A DNA stretch of 64,000 nt from an uncultured Oscillibacter sp. (lineage in GTDB: Bacteria; Bacillota; Clostridia; Oscillospirales; Oscillospiraceae). The notes below the pieces were generated by a model. That model did no database searches and was not told the DNA's origin. It saw only the letters and a program-made list of their open reading frames with translations. Every line of letters begins with the position of its first letter. Positions within the stretch are counted from its first letter, which is position 1. The stretch spans positions 40,937-104,936 of the forward strand of contig CAJUDW010000005.1 of assembly GCA_910584995.1 (NCBI GenBank), in the 5' to 3' direction. Positions 49,265 to 57,703 of this stretch are shown one piece after another. The position numbers and the translations under genes were made by a program.

Positions 49265-50821
49265 TTAATCGGAAGTGCGCACCGGATCGTCGCCGGTTTC
49301 GCCGGGGATGTCGCCTCCGGCCTGCTTCACGGCGTTCTTCTCCATCCGGTTCATCATGATGGGGGAGAGGATGCCGAAGATGCAGAGGATGATCAGCACC
49401 CAGCAAACAGGGGTGGAGAACAGGATGCCCGGATCGCCGCCGGACAGCGCCAGGGAGCGCCGCAGGCCCTTTTCGCCGATGGGCCCCAGAATCAGCGCCA
49501 GCACGATGGCGGCGGTGTTCAGGTCAAACTTCCGGCAGAGATAGCCCAGGACGCCGAAGATCATCATGATGACCACGTCCACGAAGTTCTTGTGGATGGC
49601 ATAGGAGCCCACCACGCAGAGAACGGACACGGCGGGGATCAGGATGGCGTCGGACAGGCGGGAGATCTGGGCGAAGCCCCGGCAGCCCAGCAGGCCGATG
49701 CCCAGCATAAAGAACTGGATCAGCACGAAGCCGGCGAAGAAGGTGTAGGTCATCTTGGCGGTCTCGCCTACGAACAGATCCGGTCCGGGGGTCAGGCCCT
49801 GGATAATCAGGCCGCCCATCAGCACGGCGGTGACGCTCTCGCCGGGGATGCCCAGGGTCAGCATGGGAATCAGGGAGCCGCCAGTGACGGCATTGTTGGC
49901 GGCCTCGGAACCGGCCACGCCCTCAATGCTGCCGTGGCCGAATTTCTCCTTCTCCTTGGAGAATTGGCGGGCGGTGTTATAACCTAGGAAGCAGGCGATG
50001 GACGCGCCTGCGCCGGGCAGGATGCCGATCAGGTTCCCGATGATCCAGGAACGGCCCACGGTGGGGGCGATCTGCTTCATCTCTTTCTTGGTCAGCATCA
50101 TTTTATCACTGAATTTCGTGGCCCTGGCACGCTGCTTGATTTTCTGCTCCGCCAGGATCAGGGCCTGGCTCATAGAGAAGAGGCCGATGAGGGCGCAGGT
50201 GGTGTTGATGCCCTCATAAAGGGAGGACTGGCCGAACATGAACCGTTTGACGCCCTCCATGGGATCCATGCCGATGGTGGAGAGCAACAGGCCCAGGGCG
50301 CCGGAGATGAGGCCCTTCACCATGGACTTGGAACTGACGCCCGCAATGATGGTCAGGCCGAAGATGGACAGCCAGAAATACTCCGGGGAGCCGAACTTCA
50401 TGGCCAGCTGGGCCAGCAGGGGGGCAAAGAAGTAAAGGGAGATGCAGGAGAGCAGGCCGCCGAAGAAGGAGGAGATGCAGGCAGTGCCCAAGGCCTTGCC
50501 AGCCCGGCCCTGTAAGGTCATCTGGTAGCCCTCAATGGCGGTGGCCGCCGAGGCGGGGGTGCCGGGGGTGTGGATCAGGATGGCGGAGATGGAGCCGCCG
50601 AAAATCGCGCCGCAGTAAATGGCGCCCAGCATAATGAGGCCGGTGGAGGCGTCCATGGTGAAGGTCATGGGCAGCAGCAGCGCCACGCCCATGGCGGCGG
50701 ACAGGCCCGGCAGGCAGCCGATGACGATGCCGATGGTGGTGCCTGCGGCCATGGCCAGGATATTGACAGGGAGAAGGGCGTTGATAAAGCCTTGTCCCAT
50801 CAGCGCTAACGTTTCTAACAT
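49265..50821 (-). CDS. tctA: Tripartite tricarboxylate transporter large permease TctA
   Basis: A 518-residue permease with about 12 hydrophobic segments. Family landmarks include GCLPGLSAAMGVALLLP (about residue 37), GAIFGGSISAILIHTPGTPA (about 75), GILPGAGASIACFLGYN (about 265) and GSLIPMLTLGIPGESVTAVLMGG (about 315, the last two each being longer than quoted in the protein). It couples proton or sodium flow to uptake of a carboxylate. It is the third gene of tctC-tctB-tctA, 15 bases after tctB. The C-terminus is acidic and hydrophilic. Confidence 0.95.
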   Translation of the reverse strand: MLETLALMGQGFINALLPVNILAMAAGTTIGIVIGCLPGLSAAMGVALLLPMTFTMDASTGLIMLGAIYCGAIFGGSISAILIHTPGTPASAATAIEGYQMTLQGRAGKALGTACISSFFGGLLSCISLYFFAPLLAQLAMKFGSPEYFWLSIFGLTIIAGVSSKSMVKGLISGALGLLLSTIGMDPMEGVKRFMFGQSSLYEGINTTCALIGLFSMSQALILAEQKIKQRARATKFSDKMMLTKKEMKQIAPTVGRSWIIGNLIGILPGAGASIACFLGYNTARQFSKEKEKFGHGSIEGVAGSEAANNAVTGGSLIPMLTLGIPGESVTAVLMGGLIIQGLTPGPDLFVGETAKMTYTFFAGFVLIQFFMLGIGLLGCRGFAQISRLSDAILIPAVSVLCVVGSYAIHKNFVDVVIMMIFGVLGYLCRKFDLNTAAIVLALILGPIGEKGLRRSLALSGGDPGILFSTPVCWVLIILCIFGILSPIMMNRMEKNAVKQAGGDIPGETGDDPVRTSD

Positions 50822-50836
50822 AGTCGTCCCCTCCCC

Positions 50837-51280
50837 TTATTTGAACAGCAGGCCCATAGGCAGCTTGACCTTCAGGAACAGGGTAAAGGCGCAATACACC
50901 AGGACCAGGATGACGGCGGTGGACAGCAGGATCTGCCATTTGGGCACTTTCAGGAACAGCAGGCAGGCGGCCATGAATAGCAGTGTGGCAATATAGAATC
51001 CGGCGAAATACATGATCACCAAATACACAACCACCATGCCCAGGATGGGGAAGAACTGCTTGGGGAGAAAACCCTCGAAATCCTCCAGGCCGCTGGTAAT
51101 GCCGCTCTTTTTGGCGGCCAGGGCCATCTGGGCCACATAGAGGGTGGTCAGGGCGGAGAGGAGGATAATGATGAACAGAGGATAGGTCTGGGCGGCGGAG
51201 GGAAGCCGCAGCGTCATGACCAGAAACAAAAGGCAGACCGCGTAAATAAACGCGACAACGCCGATATCGGTTTTCTTCAT
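50837..51280 (-). CDS. tctB: Tripartite tricarboxylate transporter small permease TctB
   Basis: A 147-residue membrane protein with four hydrophobic segments, fitting the TctB layout; the C-terminal ALLFMAACLLFLKVPKW segment is typical. It pairs with TctA. It lies 76 bases after tctC, the gap containing a strong hairpin that probably lowers expression relative to the binding protein. Confidence 0.9.
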   Translation of the reverse strand: MKKTDIGVVAFIYAVCLLFLVMTLRLPSAAQTYPLFIIILLSALTTLYVAQMALAAKKSGITSGLEDFEGFLPKQFFPILGMVVVYLVIMYFAGFYIATLLFMAACLLFLKVPKWQILLSTAVILVLVYCAFTLFLKVKLPMGLLFK

Positions 51281-51314
51281 GTTTTAAACCTCACACATCT
51301 TGACTTATGAAAGC

Positions 51315-51345
51315 GCGCGGGGCTTCACGGCGTGAAACCCCGCGC
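51315..51345 (-). repeat. Strong hairpin between tctC and tctB
   Basis: A 14-bp stem (GCGCGGGGTTTCAC with one G-U) around GCC, without a T-run. It fits differential expression within the operon by partial termination or 3'-end protection of tctC. Confidence 0.6.
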
Positions 51346-51356
51346 ATAGTTAGGAA

Positions 51357-52397
51357 TTACTCGGCCCAGATAGAGGAAACGGTATCGGTGCAGAAGACGT
51401 ACTGGGCGGCCAGCAGTTCGGCGGTGGCGGCGGGATCCATGTACTCAGTGGTCACGCTGGCTTTCTCGGCGGCTTCCAGGTAAGCGGAATCCTCCATGGT
51501 CTGCTTGAAGGCATCGGCGTAGAAGTCGATGATTTCCTGGGGGGTGTCCTTGGGGGCGACAATGGCGCGGGCAGAGCCGTACCACTGGTCATAATAGCCC
51601 GCCTCACCCAGGGTGGGAACGTCGGGATACTCGGCCAGCCGCTTGGTGTCAAAGACACCAAGCACCTTTACCTCAGAGGTGAAGGCGGCGAAATCGGCCA
51701 GCTTGGCGGAGGAGAAGTCAACCTCGCCCTGACGCAGGGCCAGGAGCTGATCGGCGGTGCCGCCGTAGGGGATGGCGGTGTACTCAAAGCCGGCAGAGGT
51801 AGCCAGCAGCTGGGCGGCGATGTGGTTGGAGGCCTTGTTGCCGTTAGTGGAGGCCTTCAGTTCGCCGGGATGCTCTTTGGCGTAAGCCACCAGATCCTCC
51901 AGGGTGTTGAACTGGCTGTTGGCAGCCACCAGGATGACGGAGGTCTCGGTCACGTGGTTGCAGATGGGCACGAAATCGTCCATGGTGTAGTCACCCAGGC
52001 CCTCGACGATGTTGGAGCACAGGGTGGGCAGGTTCACGAAGCCGAGGGTGTAGCCGTCGGGCTTGGCCTGGGCAAGGGCAGTCCAGCCGATGGAGCCGGA
52101 GCCGCCTTCCTGGTTGTCGATCACCACGGTCTGGCCCAGGAACTTGTCGGCGTAGGCGCTGAGGACGCGGGCGGTGTTGTCGGTGCCGGAACCGGCCTTA
52201 TAGGCCACGATCATGTTGACGGGTTCGCTGGGGGTCCAGCCGGTGGATTCGGGCTCCTTGGTCTCGCTGCCGCCGTCGGAGGCGGGAGGGGTGTCCTGGT
52301 TGGCGCCGTCATTGCTGCCGCCGTCGTTCCCGCCGCAGGCAGCCAGGCTCAGCACCATCAGAGCTGCCAGCAGAAGGGCAAAAAACTTCTTCTTCAT
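51357..52397 (-). CDS. tctC: Tripartite tricarboxylate transporter binding lipoprotein TctC
   Basis: A 346-residue extracytoplasmic binding protein with a lipoprotein signal (MKKKFFALLLAALMVLSLAAC) and a Gly/Asp/Asn linker. The Bug/TctC fold has VNMIVAYKAGSGTDNTARVL (about 58-77), then VVIDNQEGGSGSIGW, YTLGFVNLPTLCSN and PYGGTADQLLALRQGEVD. It delivers a carboxylate to TctAB. AAAGGTTGATGC precedes the ATG at moderate strength. It is the first gene of the operon; the promoter is at 52452-52480. Confidence 0.95.
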   Translation of the reverse strand: MKKKFFALLLAALMVLSLAACGGNDGGSNDGANQDTPPASDGGSETKEPESTGWTPSEPVNMIVAYKAGSGTDNTARVLSAYADKFLGQTVVIDNQEGGSGSIGWTALAQAKPDGYTLGFVNLPTLCSNIVEGLGDYTMDDFVPICNHVTETSVILVAANSQFNTLEDLVAYAKEHPGELKASTNGNKASNHIAAQLLATSAGFEYTAIPYGGTADQLLALRQGEVDFSSAKLADFAAFTSEVKVLGVFDTKRLAEYPDVPTLGEAGYYDQWYGSARAIVAPKDTPQEIIDFYADAFKQTMEDSAYLEAAEKASVTTEYMDPAATAELLAAQYVFCTDTVSSIWAE

Positions 52398-52424
52398 CTT
52401 GCATCAACCTTTCTTTTCGTTTTT

Positions 52425-52441
52425 CCGCGCAAATTGCGCGG
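52425..52441 (-). promoter_or_regulatory. Palindrome in the tctC leader
   Basis: CCGCGCAA and TTGCGCGG are perfect 8-bp arms around a single base, 11 bases after the -10 on the transcribed side, so the site covers the expected start of transcription. It is either an operator or an RNA hairpin. No regulator gene is adjacent. Confidence 0.6.
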
Positions 52442-52451
52442 CATTAGGAAG

Positions 52452-52480
52452 AGAATAACATGCGAACTCAATAAAATCAA
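52452..52480 (-). promoter_or_regulatory. Sigma-A promoter of the tct operon
   Basis: On the minus strand TTGATT (52475-52480), 17 bases, TATTCT (52452-52457). Confidence 0.65.
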
Positions 52481-52724
52481 CAGCAAATCAGTAAAATATT
52501 GACAACTTTTTTTCATAAAATTGTGAATTTGTAGAGTAAATTGACGGCCGGACAGAAGAATTTTCCATTTAGAGGAAGTGTGTTCCAATGGGTGTAAAAA
52601 TCTTCCTTGCTGAGGGGGGCGCAGCCTTGCCTGCGTGCCGGAGAATGGTGACAGCCTGCCGGAAGCAGGATGCCGTCATTTTGACGAAAAATCTGAAAAA
52701 GCGTTGGGGAAGCCCTTGAGGGCG

Positions 52725-52753
52725 TTGCATTTTCCCGGCGGCTGGGGTATAAT
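52725..52753 (+). promoter_or_regulatory. Sigma-A promoter of the ATP-grasp gene
   Basis: TTGCAT (52725-52730), 17 bases, TATAAT (52748-52753). The leader is about 80 bases. The stretch 52481-52724 has no supported gene. Confidence 0.78.
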
Positions 52754-52838
52754 TCATTGCCACAAAGCGTTAAAGCGCAGGCGGCGTATCTGCGGGGCCG
52801 CCTGCGCCGGAGGACGCGTAAATATAGGAGGGACTTCC

Positions 52839-54056
52839 ATGAATTTTGTCTTTATTTCCCCCAATTTCCCCGAGGCGTTCCGCTGGTTTTGCATCCGCCT
52901 GCGGGAGAACGGGGTCACAGTCCTGGGCGTGGGCGACGCCTCCTACGATGAACTGCACCCCGATCTGAAATGGGCGCTGACAGAGTATTACCGGGTGGAC
53001 AGCCTGGAGAATTACGACCAGCTGATCCGGGCTATGGGTTACTTCACCGGCCGGTACGGCAAAATCGACTGGGTGGAGAGCAACAATGAATATTGGCTGG
53101 AAACGGACGCGGAACTGCGGACGGATTTCAATATCCTCACCGGCCTGAAAGCCCATGAGATCGGCAAGTACAAGAGCAAGCAAGCGATGAAAGCCTATTA
53201 TCAGGAGGCGGGCATCCCCGTGGCACGGTGCGCCCCCGTCACCAGCCCGGAGGCGGGCTTCGCCTTTGCCAGGGAGGTGGGGTATCCCATCATTGTGAAG
53301 CCGGACAACGGCGTGGGGGCCATTGCCACCTGGAAGCTGAAAAGCGACCGGGACATGGCGGCGTTTTTCGACGATCCCCCCCGGCAGCCCTACCTGATGG
53401 AGGAGTTTGTCCCGGGCCTTGTCACCACTTACGACGGCGTGTGCAACTCCAAGGGGGAGGTGCTGTTCGCTGCCAGCCACATTTCCCGGGTCTCCATCAT
53501 GGACATGGTGAATGAGCACGCCCCTACGTATTATTATGTGGATAAGGAGATGCCCGGGGACATTGAGGCCGCGGGCAAGGCGACGCTGAAGGCTTTCGGT
53601 GCGGCCAGCCGGTTCTTCCACCTGGAGTTCTTCCGCCTGACGGAGGACAAGCCGGGCCTGGGGAAGAAGGGCGGCATTGTGGCCCTGGAGGTGAACATGC
53701 GTCCTGCCGGAGGGTTTACGCCGGATATGCTGAATTTCAGCCAGAGTGTGGACGTGTATCAGATCTGGGCGGATATGGTGGCCTTTGACGAGACCCGCCA
53801 TCCCTTCAAGGGCCCCCGTTCCTACTGCATCAACGCCGGGCGGCGGGACGAGAACCACTATGTCCACACTGCCCAGCAGCTGCGGGAAATTTACAAGGAT
53901 CATATCCGCCTCCAGGCCCGGATGCCAGAGGCCCTCTCCGTGACAATGGGCAACGAGGTGCTCCTGGCCTGCTTCGATACGCTGGAGGAGGTGGAGGCCT
54001 TTGCGGACGCAGCCTTTGCCGTAGTGCCGGAGCAGGAAGCAGAGGCCAATCCCTGA
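52839..54056 (+). CDS. ATP-grasp family carboxylate ligase
   Basis: A 405-residue enzyme of the ATP-grasp superfamily, which activates a carboxylate as acyl phosphate and joins it to an amine or similar group. The N-terminal domain opens with FVFISPNFPEAF. The ATP-grasp core has VGYPIIVKPDNGVGAIATWK (about residue 147, ATP-binding Lys), YLMEEFVPG (about 185) and the metal-binding VALEVNMRPAGGFTPDM (about 280). The substrates are unknown; amino-acid ligase or peptide-like product is the usual guess. GGAGGG is 7 bases before the ATG. It is followed after 69 bases by a DUF5655 gene. Confidence 0.88.
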   Translation: MNFVFISPNFPEAFRWFCIRLRENGVTVLGVGDASYDELHPDLKWALTEYYRVDSLENYDQLIRAMGYFTGRYGKIDWVESNNEYWLETDAELRTDFNILTGLKAHEIGKYKSKQAMKAYYQEAGIPVARCAPVTSPEAGFAFAREVGYPIIVKPDNGVGAIATWKLKSDRDMAAFFDDPPRQPYLMEEFVPGLVTTYDGVCNSKGEVLFAASHISRVSIMDMVNEHAPTYYYVDKEMPGDIEAAGKATLKAFGAASRFFHLEFFRLTEDKPGLGKKGGIVALEVNMRPAGGFTPDMLNFSQSVDVYQIWADMVAFDETRHPFKGPRSYCINAGRRDENHYVHTAQQLREIYKDHIRLQARMPEALSVTMGNEVLLACFDTLEEVEAFADAAFAVVPEQEAEANP

Positions 54057-54125
54057 GAAAGCCCTCCGGCGGCCGCCCGGGGAGTGGCCCCGGCTCTGGC
54101 GTATTTTCGAATGAGGAGGCCTGTC

Positions 54126-54506
54126 GTGGACGAAAAGACCCTGTTTTTCTTCCGGGATCACCTGCCTGCCTTGCCGCTGTACAAAGCCTTTGAGGCCCGC
54201 GTGCTGGCGGAGGTTGCGGATGTGACCGTGAAAGTGCAGAAAACCCAGATAGCCTTTGCCAACAAGCACAATTTTGCCTTTGTTTCCTTCCTTCCGGCCC
54301 GGCGGGCCAAGGAGCGGCCCCCGGTTTTTATCACCGTGACTTTCGGCCTGCGCCGCCGGGAGGATTCCCCCCGGATCGACGCGGCCTCGGAGCCGTATCC
54401 CAACCGCTGGACCCACCATATGCTAGTGTCCGGTCCGGAGGAGATCGACGGGGAACTGATGGGCTGGATTCGTGAGGCTGCCGCCTTTTCGGCAAGCAAG
54501 CGGTAA
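54126..54506 (+). CDS. DUF5655-like small protein
   Basis: A 126-residue basic protein resembling the DUF5655 family (VKVQKTQIAFANKHNFAFVS near residue 38 and VTFGLRRREDSPR near 75). The fold is of unknown function, sometimes found with restriction-like or DNA-associated proteins. The GTG at 54126 follows GGAGG by 7 bases; an ATG at 54111 in the same frame overlaps that ribosome site. It lies in the same direction after the ATP-grasp gene and before a strong terminator, so the two form a transcription unit. Confidence 0.78.
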   Translation: MDEKTLFFFRDHLPALPLYKAFEARVLAEVADVTVKVQKTQIAFANKHNFAFVSFLPARRAKERPPVFITVTFGLRRREDSPRIDAASEPYPNRWTHHMLVSGPEEIDGELMGWIREAAAFSASKR

Positions 54507-54508
54507 AA

Positions 54509-54544
54509 AAGTTCCCGGCGGCACTGCCGCCGGGGACTTTTTTA
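54509..54544 (+). terminator. Rho-independent terminator of the ATP-grasp/DUF5655 unit
   Basis: A 13-bp stem (GTTCCCGGCGGCA with one G-U, loop C) followed by TTTTTTAG. The next 207 bases (54545-54751) have no supported gene. Confidence 0.88.
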
Positions 54545-54751
54545 GTGTTGGAAGAAACCTACCAGAGTTCGTGCCCGCCGGCGCAAAAAACTGAAATCTG
54601 TTTTCTCCGGCGGTATGTAAGGGATGCATGTGGGAGAAAACGGTTCCCGGCCCGCAAGTGTGGGGCTTGCCCGCTGAGCGCGGATAGACCCTATGCGCGG
54701 CCAGCCGCAGCCTTCTCAAAAAAAGCGGCTGTACCGGTTTTTCGATCTGCC

Positions 54752-55519
54752 TTATTCTCCCCGATCCTGCCGGATCAGCAGCTTCAGGGCCTCTACCGCC
54801 ACACGCACGGCGGCGGAGGTGTCTACCGTCATCTTCTGATCCAGTCCGGCGGCCTCCCGCTCCTGGTTCCAGATTACGTGGAAACAGGCGCCGCAGCGGC
54901 AGCCCAGTGCCGCCGCCGTGACAAACAGGGCGGCGGTTTCCATCTCGCTGGCCTTGACCCCCAGCCGCTTCCAGCTTTCCCACTTGGCCTTCAACTCGTA
55001 GGAGACCGGGGAGGCGTCGGGGCTGTGCTGGCCGTAGAAGCTGTCCTTGGACTGGACTACCCCGGCGTGAAGGGGGAGGCCCAGGTTTTTTGCCGCCTGC
55101 ACCATACAGTTGGCGATATCCAGGCTGGGCACCGCAGGGAACTCAATGGGGGCGTATTCCCGGCTGGTGTGCTCAAACCGGACAGCCCCGGTGGCCACGA
55201 CAATATCCCCCGCCTGCACGTTCAGGTCGATGCCGCCGCAGGTCCCGGTGCGGAGGAAGGAGTCCGCGCCGCATTTGCGGAGTTCCTCCATGGCAATAGC
55301 CGCCGAAGGCCCGCCGATACCGGTGGAGCAGGCGGTGACCTTCTCGCCCAGCAGGGTGCCGGTCCAGACGTTGAACTCCCGGTTCTGGGCCACAGGATGG
55401 GCGTCGTCAAAATACGCCGCAATGGCGGGAACCCGGCCCGGATCCCCGGGGAGGATGCAGTAGCGGCCCACGTCGCCGGGGGCGCAGGCAATGTGGAACT
55501 GTTTCTCCATCGTTTGCAT
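54752..55519 (-). CDS. udp: Uridine phosphorylase-type nucleoside phosphorylase
   Basis: A 255-residue enzyme that splits a nucleoside (most likely uridine) with phosphate to base and ribose-1-phosphate. Motifs of the NP-I family are present: ILPGDPGRVPAIA (phosphate site), STGIGGPSAAIAMEEL, FLRTGTCGGI and the C-terminal ASEMETAALF with the ribose-binding Glu-Met-Glu. GAGGTGG lies 5 bases before the ATG at 55519. An ATG nine codons upstream would sit almost at the transcription start without a ribosome site. Single-gene unit with its own promoter. Confidence 0.92.
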   Translation of the reverse strand: MQTMEKQFHIACAPGDVGRYCILPGDPGRVPAIAAYFDDAHPVAQNREFNVWTGTLLGEKVTACSTGIGGPSAAIAMEELRKCGADSFLRTGTCGGIDLNVQAGDIVVATGAVRFEHTSREYAPIEFPAVPSLDIANCMVQAAKNLGLPLHAGVVQSKDSFYGQHSPDASPVSYELKAKWESWKRLGVKASEMETAALFVTAAALGCRCGACFHVIWNQEREAAGLDQKMTVDTSAAVRVAVEALKLLIRQDRGE

Positions 55520-55567
55520 ATCGGCCACCTCACTTTTGATTTTCAAGGGGTTTTTCCGGATGATCCG

Positions 55568-55596
55568 ATTATAGCAAAATTTTCGGCAGGCCGCAA
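55568..55596 (-). promoter_or_regulatory. Sigma-A promoter of the uridine phosphorylase gene
   Basis: On the minus strand TTGCGG (55591-55596), 17 bases, TATAAT (55568-55573). Confidence 0.75.
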
Positions 55597-55610
55597 TTGG
55601 AATTCAGGAA

Positions 55611-55645
55611 AGAAAAACGGAACCCGGGCAGAACCGGGCTCCGTT
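55611..55645 (-). terminator. Rho-independent terminator of the MATE gene
   Basis: On the minus strand AACGGAGCCCGG and its near-perfect complement enclose a short loop, followed by TTTTTC. It lies just upstream of the uridine phosphorylase promoter. Confidence 0.82.
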
Positions 55646-55653
55646 GGGTGGAC

Positions 55654-57030
55654 TCAATTCCCGGCAGAGTGCAGCAGCCGGGGAGCGGAGGGCCGTCCGC
55701 TCCGGGGATGGCTCAGCCTGCGGAAGCAGTACAGGCAGGCGGGCAACAGAAACAGATCCGCCATCACCCAAGCTACGGGGGAGGCAAAGCAGGCGGCGCT
55801 GAAGCCAAATACCGGCACCAGCATGGCGATCACAGCCCGTCCCGCCAGTTCCAACACGCCGGAAAGCGTGGCCAGGGGGGAGAAACCCATGCCCTGAATC
55901 AAAAGGCGGAAGATGTTCACCAAGGCCAGAGGGAAATAGAAGAGGGCCAGAGTCATCAAATACTGCCGGGCCAAGGGCAGCAGGGGGGCGCTGCCGCCGT
56001 CCAGAAACAGCATATTCAGGGGATCGGAGAAGAAGTGCAGCAGGATCAAAGAGAGCACGGAGTATGCCAGCCCCAGGAAAATGCAGGCCCGCAGGCCCTG
56101 GCGGAGCCGGTTCCAGCAGCCCGCCCCGGCGTTCTGGCCGCCGTAGGTGGCCATGGTGCTGCCCATGGCGTCAAAGGGGCAGCAGAAGAACATGGAAACC
56201 TTGCTGGCAGCAGTGACGGCGGTGACATAGGCGGTGCCCAGGCCGTTGACCGCAGCCTGGATCATGACGCTGCCGATGGCGGTGATGGAAAACTGGAGCC
56301 CCATGGGGAGGCCCATCAGGCACAGTTCCCCCATCCGGCGGCGCTCCCAGCGCCAGTCCGCCCGCTCTGTGCGGAGGATGGGATACCCCCGCAGTACCCG
56401 GATGAGGCAGCCCGTCCCGGCCAGAAGCTGGGAGAGGACTGTTGCCATGGCCGCGCCGAAAACGTCCAGATGGAAATTTAAAATGAAGATCACATCCAGC
56501 GCCATGTTCACCACTGCCGCCGTGCTCAGCCAGATAACTGGCGTGCGGCTGTCCCCCAGGGCCCGGAGGACGCCGGCGGTGAAGTTATACAGGAAGTAGG
56601 CGGGCAAACCTGCAAAAATAGTGAGAATATAGCAGTAGGCCCGCTGGTAGATGTCCAGTGGGGTGTCCATCCCCGTCAGGATCTGTCCGCAAAACAGGAC
56701 GGTGGCCACGGTCAGGGCGGCCCCCAGCAGCAGGCAGAGCCACGCGCCTCCGGCCATATACCGCCGCATCTCCCGGTGATTTCCCGCACCGAACTGCTGG
56801 GCTATCGGGATGGTGAAGCCGCCGCAGACGCCGATGCAGAAGCCCACCACCAGGAAGTTGATGGAGCCGGTGGAGCCCACCGCCGCCAGCGCGCTGCCGC
56901 CCAGGGTCTTGCCGACAATGGCGGTGTCTACCACATTGTAAAGCTGCTGGAACAGGTTCCCGAATAAAACCGGGATGCCGAAACTGAGAATCAGCCCCAG
57001 GGGGCTGCCTTTTGTCAAATCTTTTGTCAT
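55654..57030 (-). CDS. MATE-family multidrug/organic cation antiporter
   Basis: A 458-residue membrane protein with 12 hydrophobic helices in two six-helix halves. The N-terminal LILSFGIPVLFGNLFQQLYN and VDTAIVGKTLGGSALAAVG are the standard MATE opening; the second half starts near GELCLMGLPMGLQFSI. It exports organic cations using a sodium or proton gradient. The ATG at 57030 follows AAAGAGG by 8 bases; the open frame extends upstream through the promoter and was not used. Single-gene unit. Confidence 0.94.
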   Translation of the reverse strand: MTKDLTKGSPLGLILSFGIPVLFGNLFQQLYNVVDTAIVGKTLGGSALAAVGSTGSINFLVVGFCIGVCGGFTIPIAQQFGAGNHREMRRYMAGGAWLCLLLGAALTVATVLFCGQILTGMDTPLDIYQRAYCYILTIFAGLPAYFLYNFTAGVLRALGDSRTPVIWLSTAAVVNMALDVIFILNFHLDVFGAAMATVLSQLLAGTGCLIRVLRGYPILRTERADWRWERRRMGELCLMGLPMGLQFSITAIGSVMIQAAVNGLGTAYVTAVTAASKVSMFFCCPFDAMGSTMATYGGQNAGAGCWNRLRQGLRACIFLGLAYSVLSLILLHFFSDPLNMLFLDGGSAPLLPLARQYLMTLALFYFPLALVNIFRLLIQGMGFSPLATLSGVLELAGRAVIAMLVPVFGFSAACFASPVAWVMADLFLLPACLYCFRRLSHPRSGRPSAPRLLHSAGN

Positions 57031-57100
57031 GAATTGTACCTCTTTTGAAACGGGCTCCGGTGTGGGACAGGCCATTCCTGCCATCCGGAGAACTCCGTTC

Positions 57101-57128
57101 ATTATAGTGGTATTGGACAAAAAGGCAA
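57101..57128 (-). promoter_or_regulatory. Sigma-A promoter of the MATE gene
   Basis: On the minus strand TTGCCT (57123-57128), 16 bases, TATAAT (57101-57106), with a 60-base leader. Confidence 0.7.
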
Positions 57129-57179
57129 GCGTGATTTTGTATGATTTTCCGATTTGGGCAAGGGAGGAAATTGTGTAAA

Positions 57180-57604
57180 ATGAAGGTGCCGCGCCGGAAG
57201 ATGCCATGGGTCCGAATCCGGAGGAAGCAAAAATCCGGCGGAAACGGGAAAAGGGGCGGGTTATGGACGGACAGCTGCTAGTGGTGGCTGCGCAAAGCCG
57301 GAGAGTTTGACAGATTGGACGATAGAAGGCCTGTGGGTGCTCCCTGCCGGGGCGGGTTCCCGGCTGCATGGGGAATCAGGCATCGGCGGTGCGCCTGCCC
57401 GGGAGTCGGGAATGTCTCTCCGGCAGATACGGGCCGCAGCGGACTGCCTTCTGCCGGGAGCCGCGATCCGCAGGGGCTGTATTACAGGGACTTGCTGTCC
57501 TGGAGGAAATAGGACGCTATGCTGAAGGGCTTGAGGCGCATGTTGATGGGAAAATCCGTACATTTCAGAGATCAGTAATGGCAGAAAGCCCGCCCGGTTC
57601 TGGC
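57180..57604. other. 425-base GC-rich stretch without a supported gene
   Basis: No reading frame here has a ribosome site and a family-like product. The stretch has several short GC-rich inverted repeats (for example CTGCCGGGGCGGGTTCCCGG at 57342, CTCCGGCAG / CTGCCGGGAG). It ends at the promoter of the NitT/TauT-type operon. It could be a structured leader, a decayed gene or spacer. I checked by eye for TPP and cobalamin riboswitch cores and did not find them. Confidence 0.4.
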
Positions 57605-57633
57605 TTGAAAAGCCCCGGAGGGCGTGGTATGAT
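57605..57633 (+). promoter_or_regulatory. Extended -10 promoter of the NitT/TauT-type ABC operon
   Basis: TTGAAA (57605-57610), 17 bases ending TGG, TATGAT (57628-57633). It lies 70 bases before the binding-protein start. Confidence 0.75.
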
Positions 57634-57703
57634 GAGGAAACCTGCGGGGAATATTTCCAGAAGAGTCCCTGCCCTGCCAATTTACAGGAAAGAGGTCATT
57701 TCA

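Noticed and set aside
47159..49987. Open frame of over 900 codons on the plus strand across the ABC exporter and the end of tctA
   Set aside because: It is antisense to two well-supported genes and to a promoter and terminator, with a low-complexity product. No ribosome site.
57250..57600. Possible TPP or cobalamin riboswitch before the NitT/TauT-type importer
   Set aside because: Neither the TPP core (CTGAGA and ACCCTT with GATCTGG) nor the B12 box was found in order. The partial GC-rich matches are not convincing.
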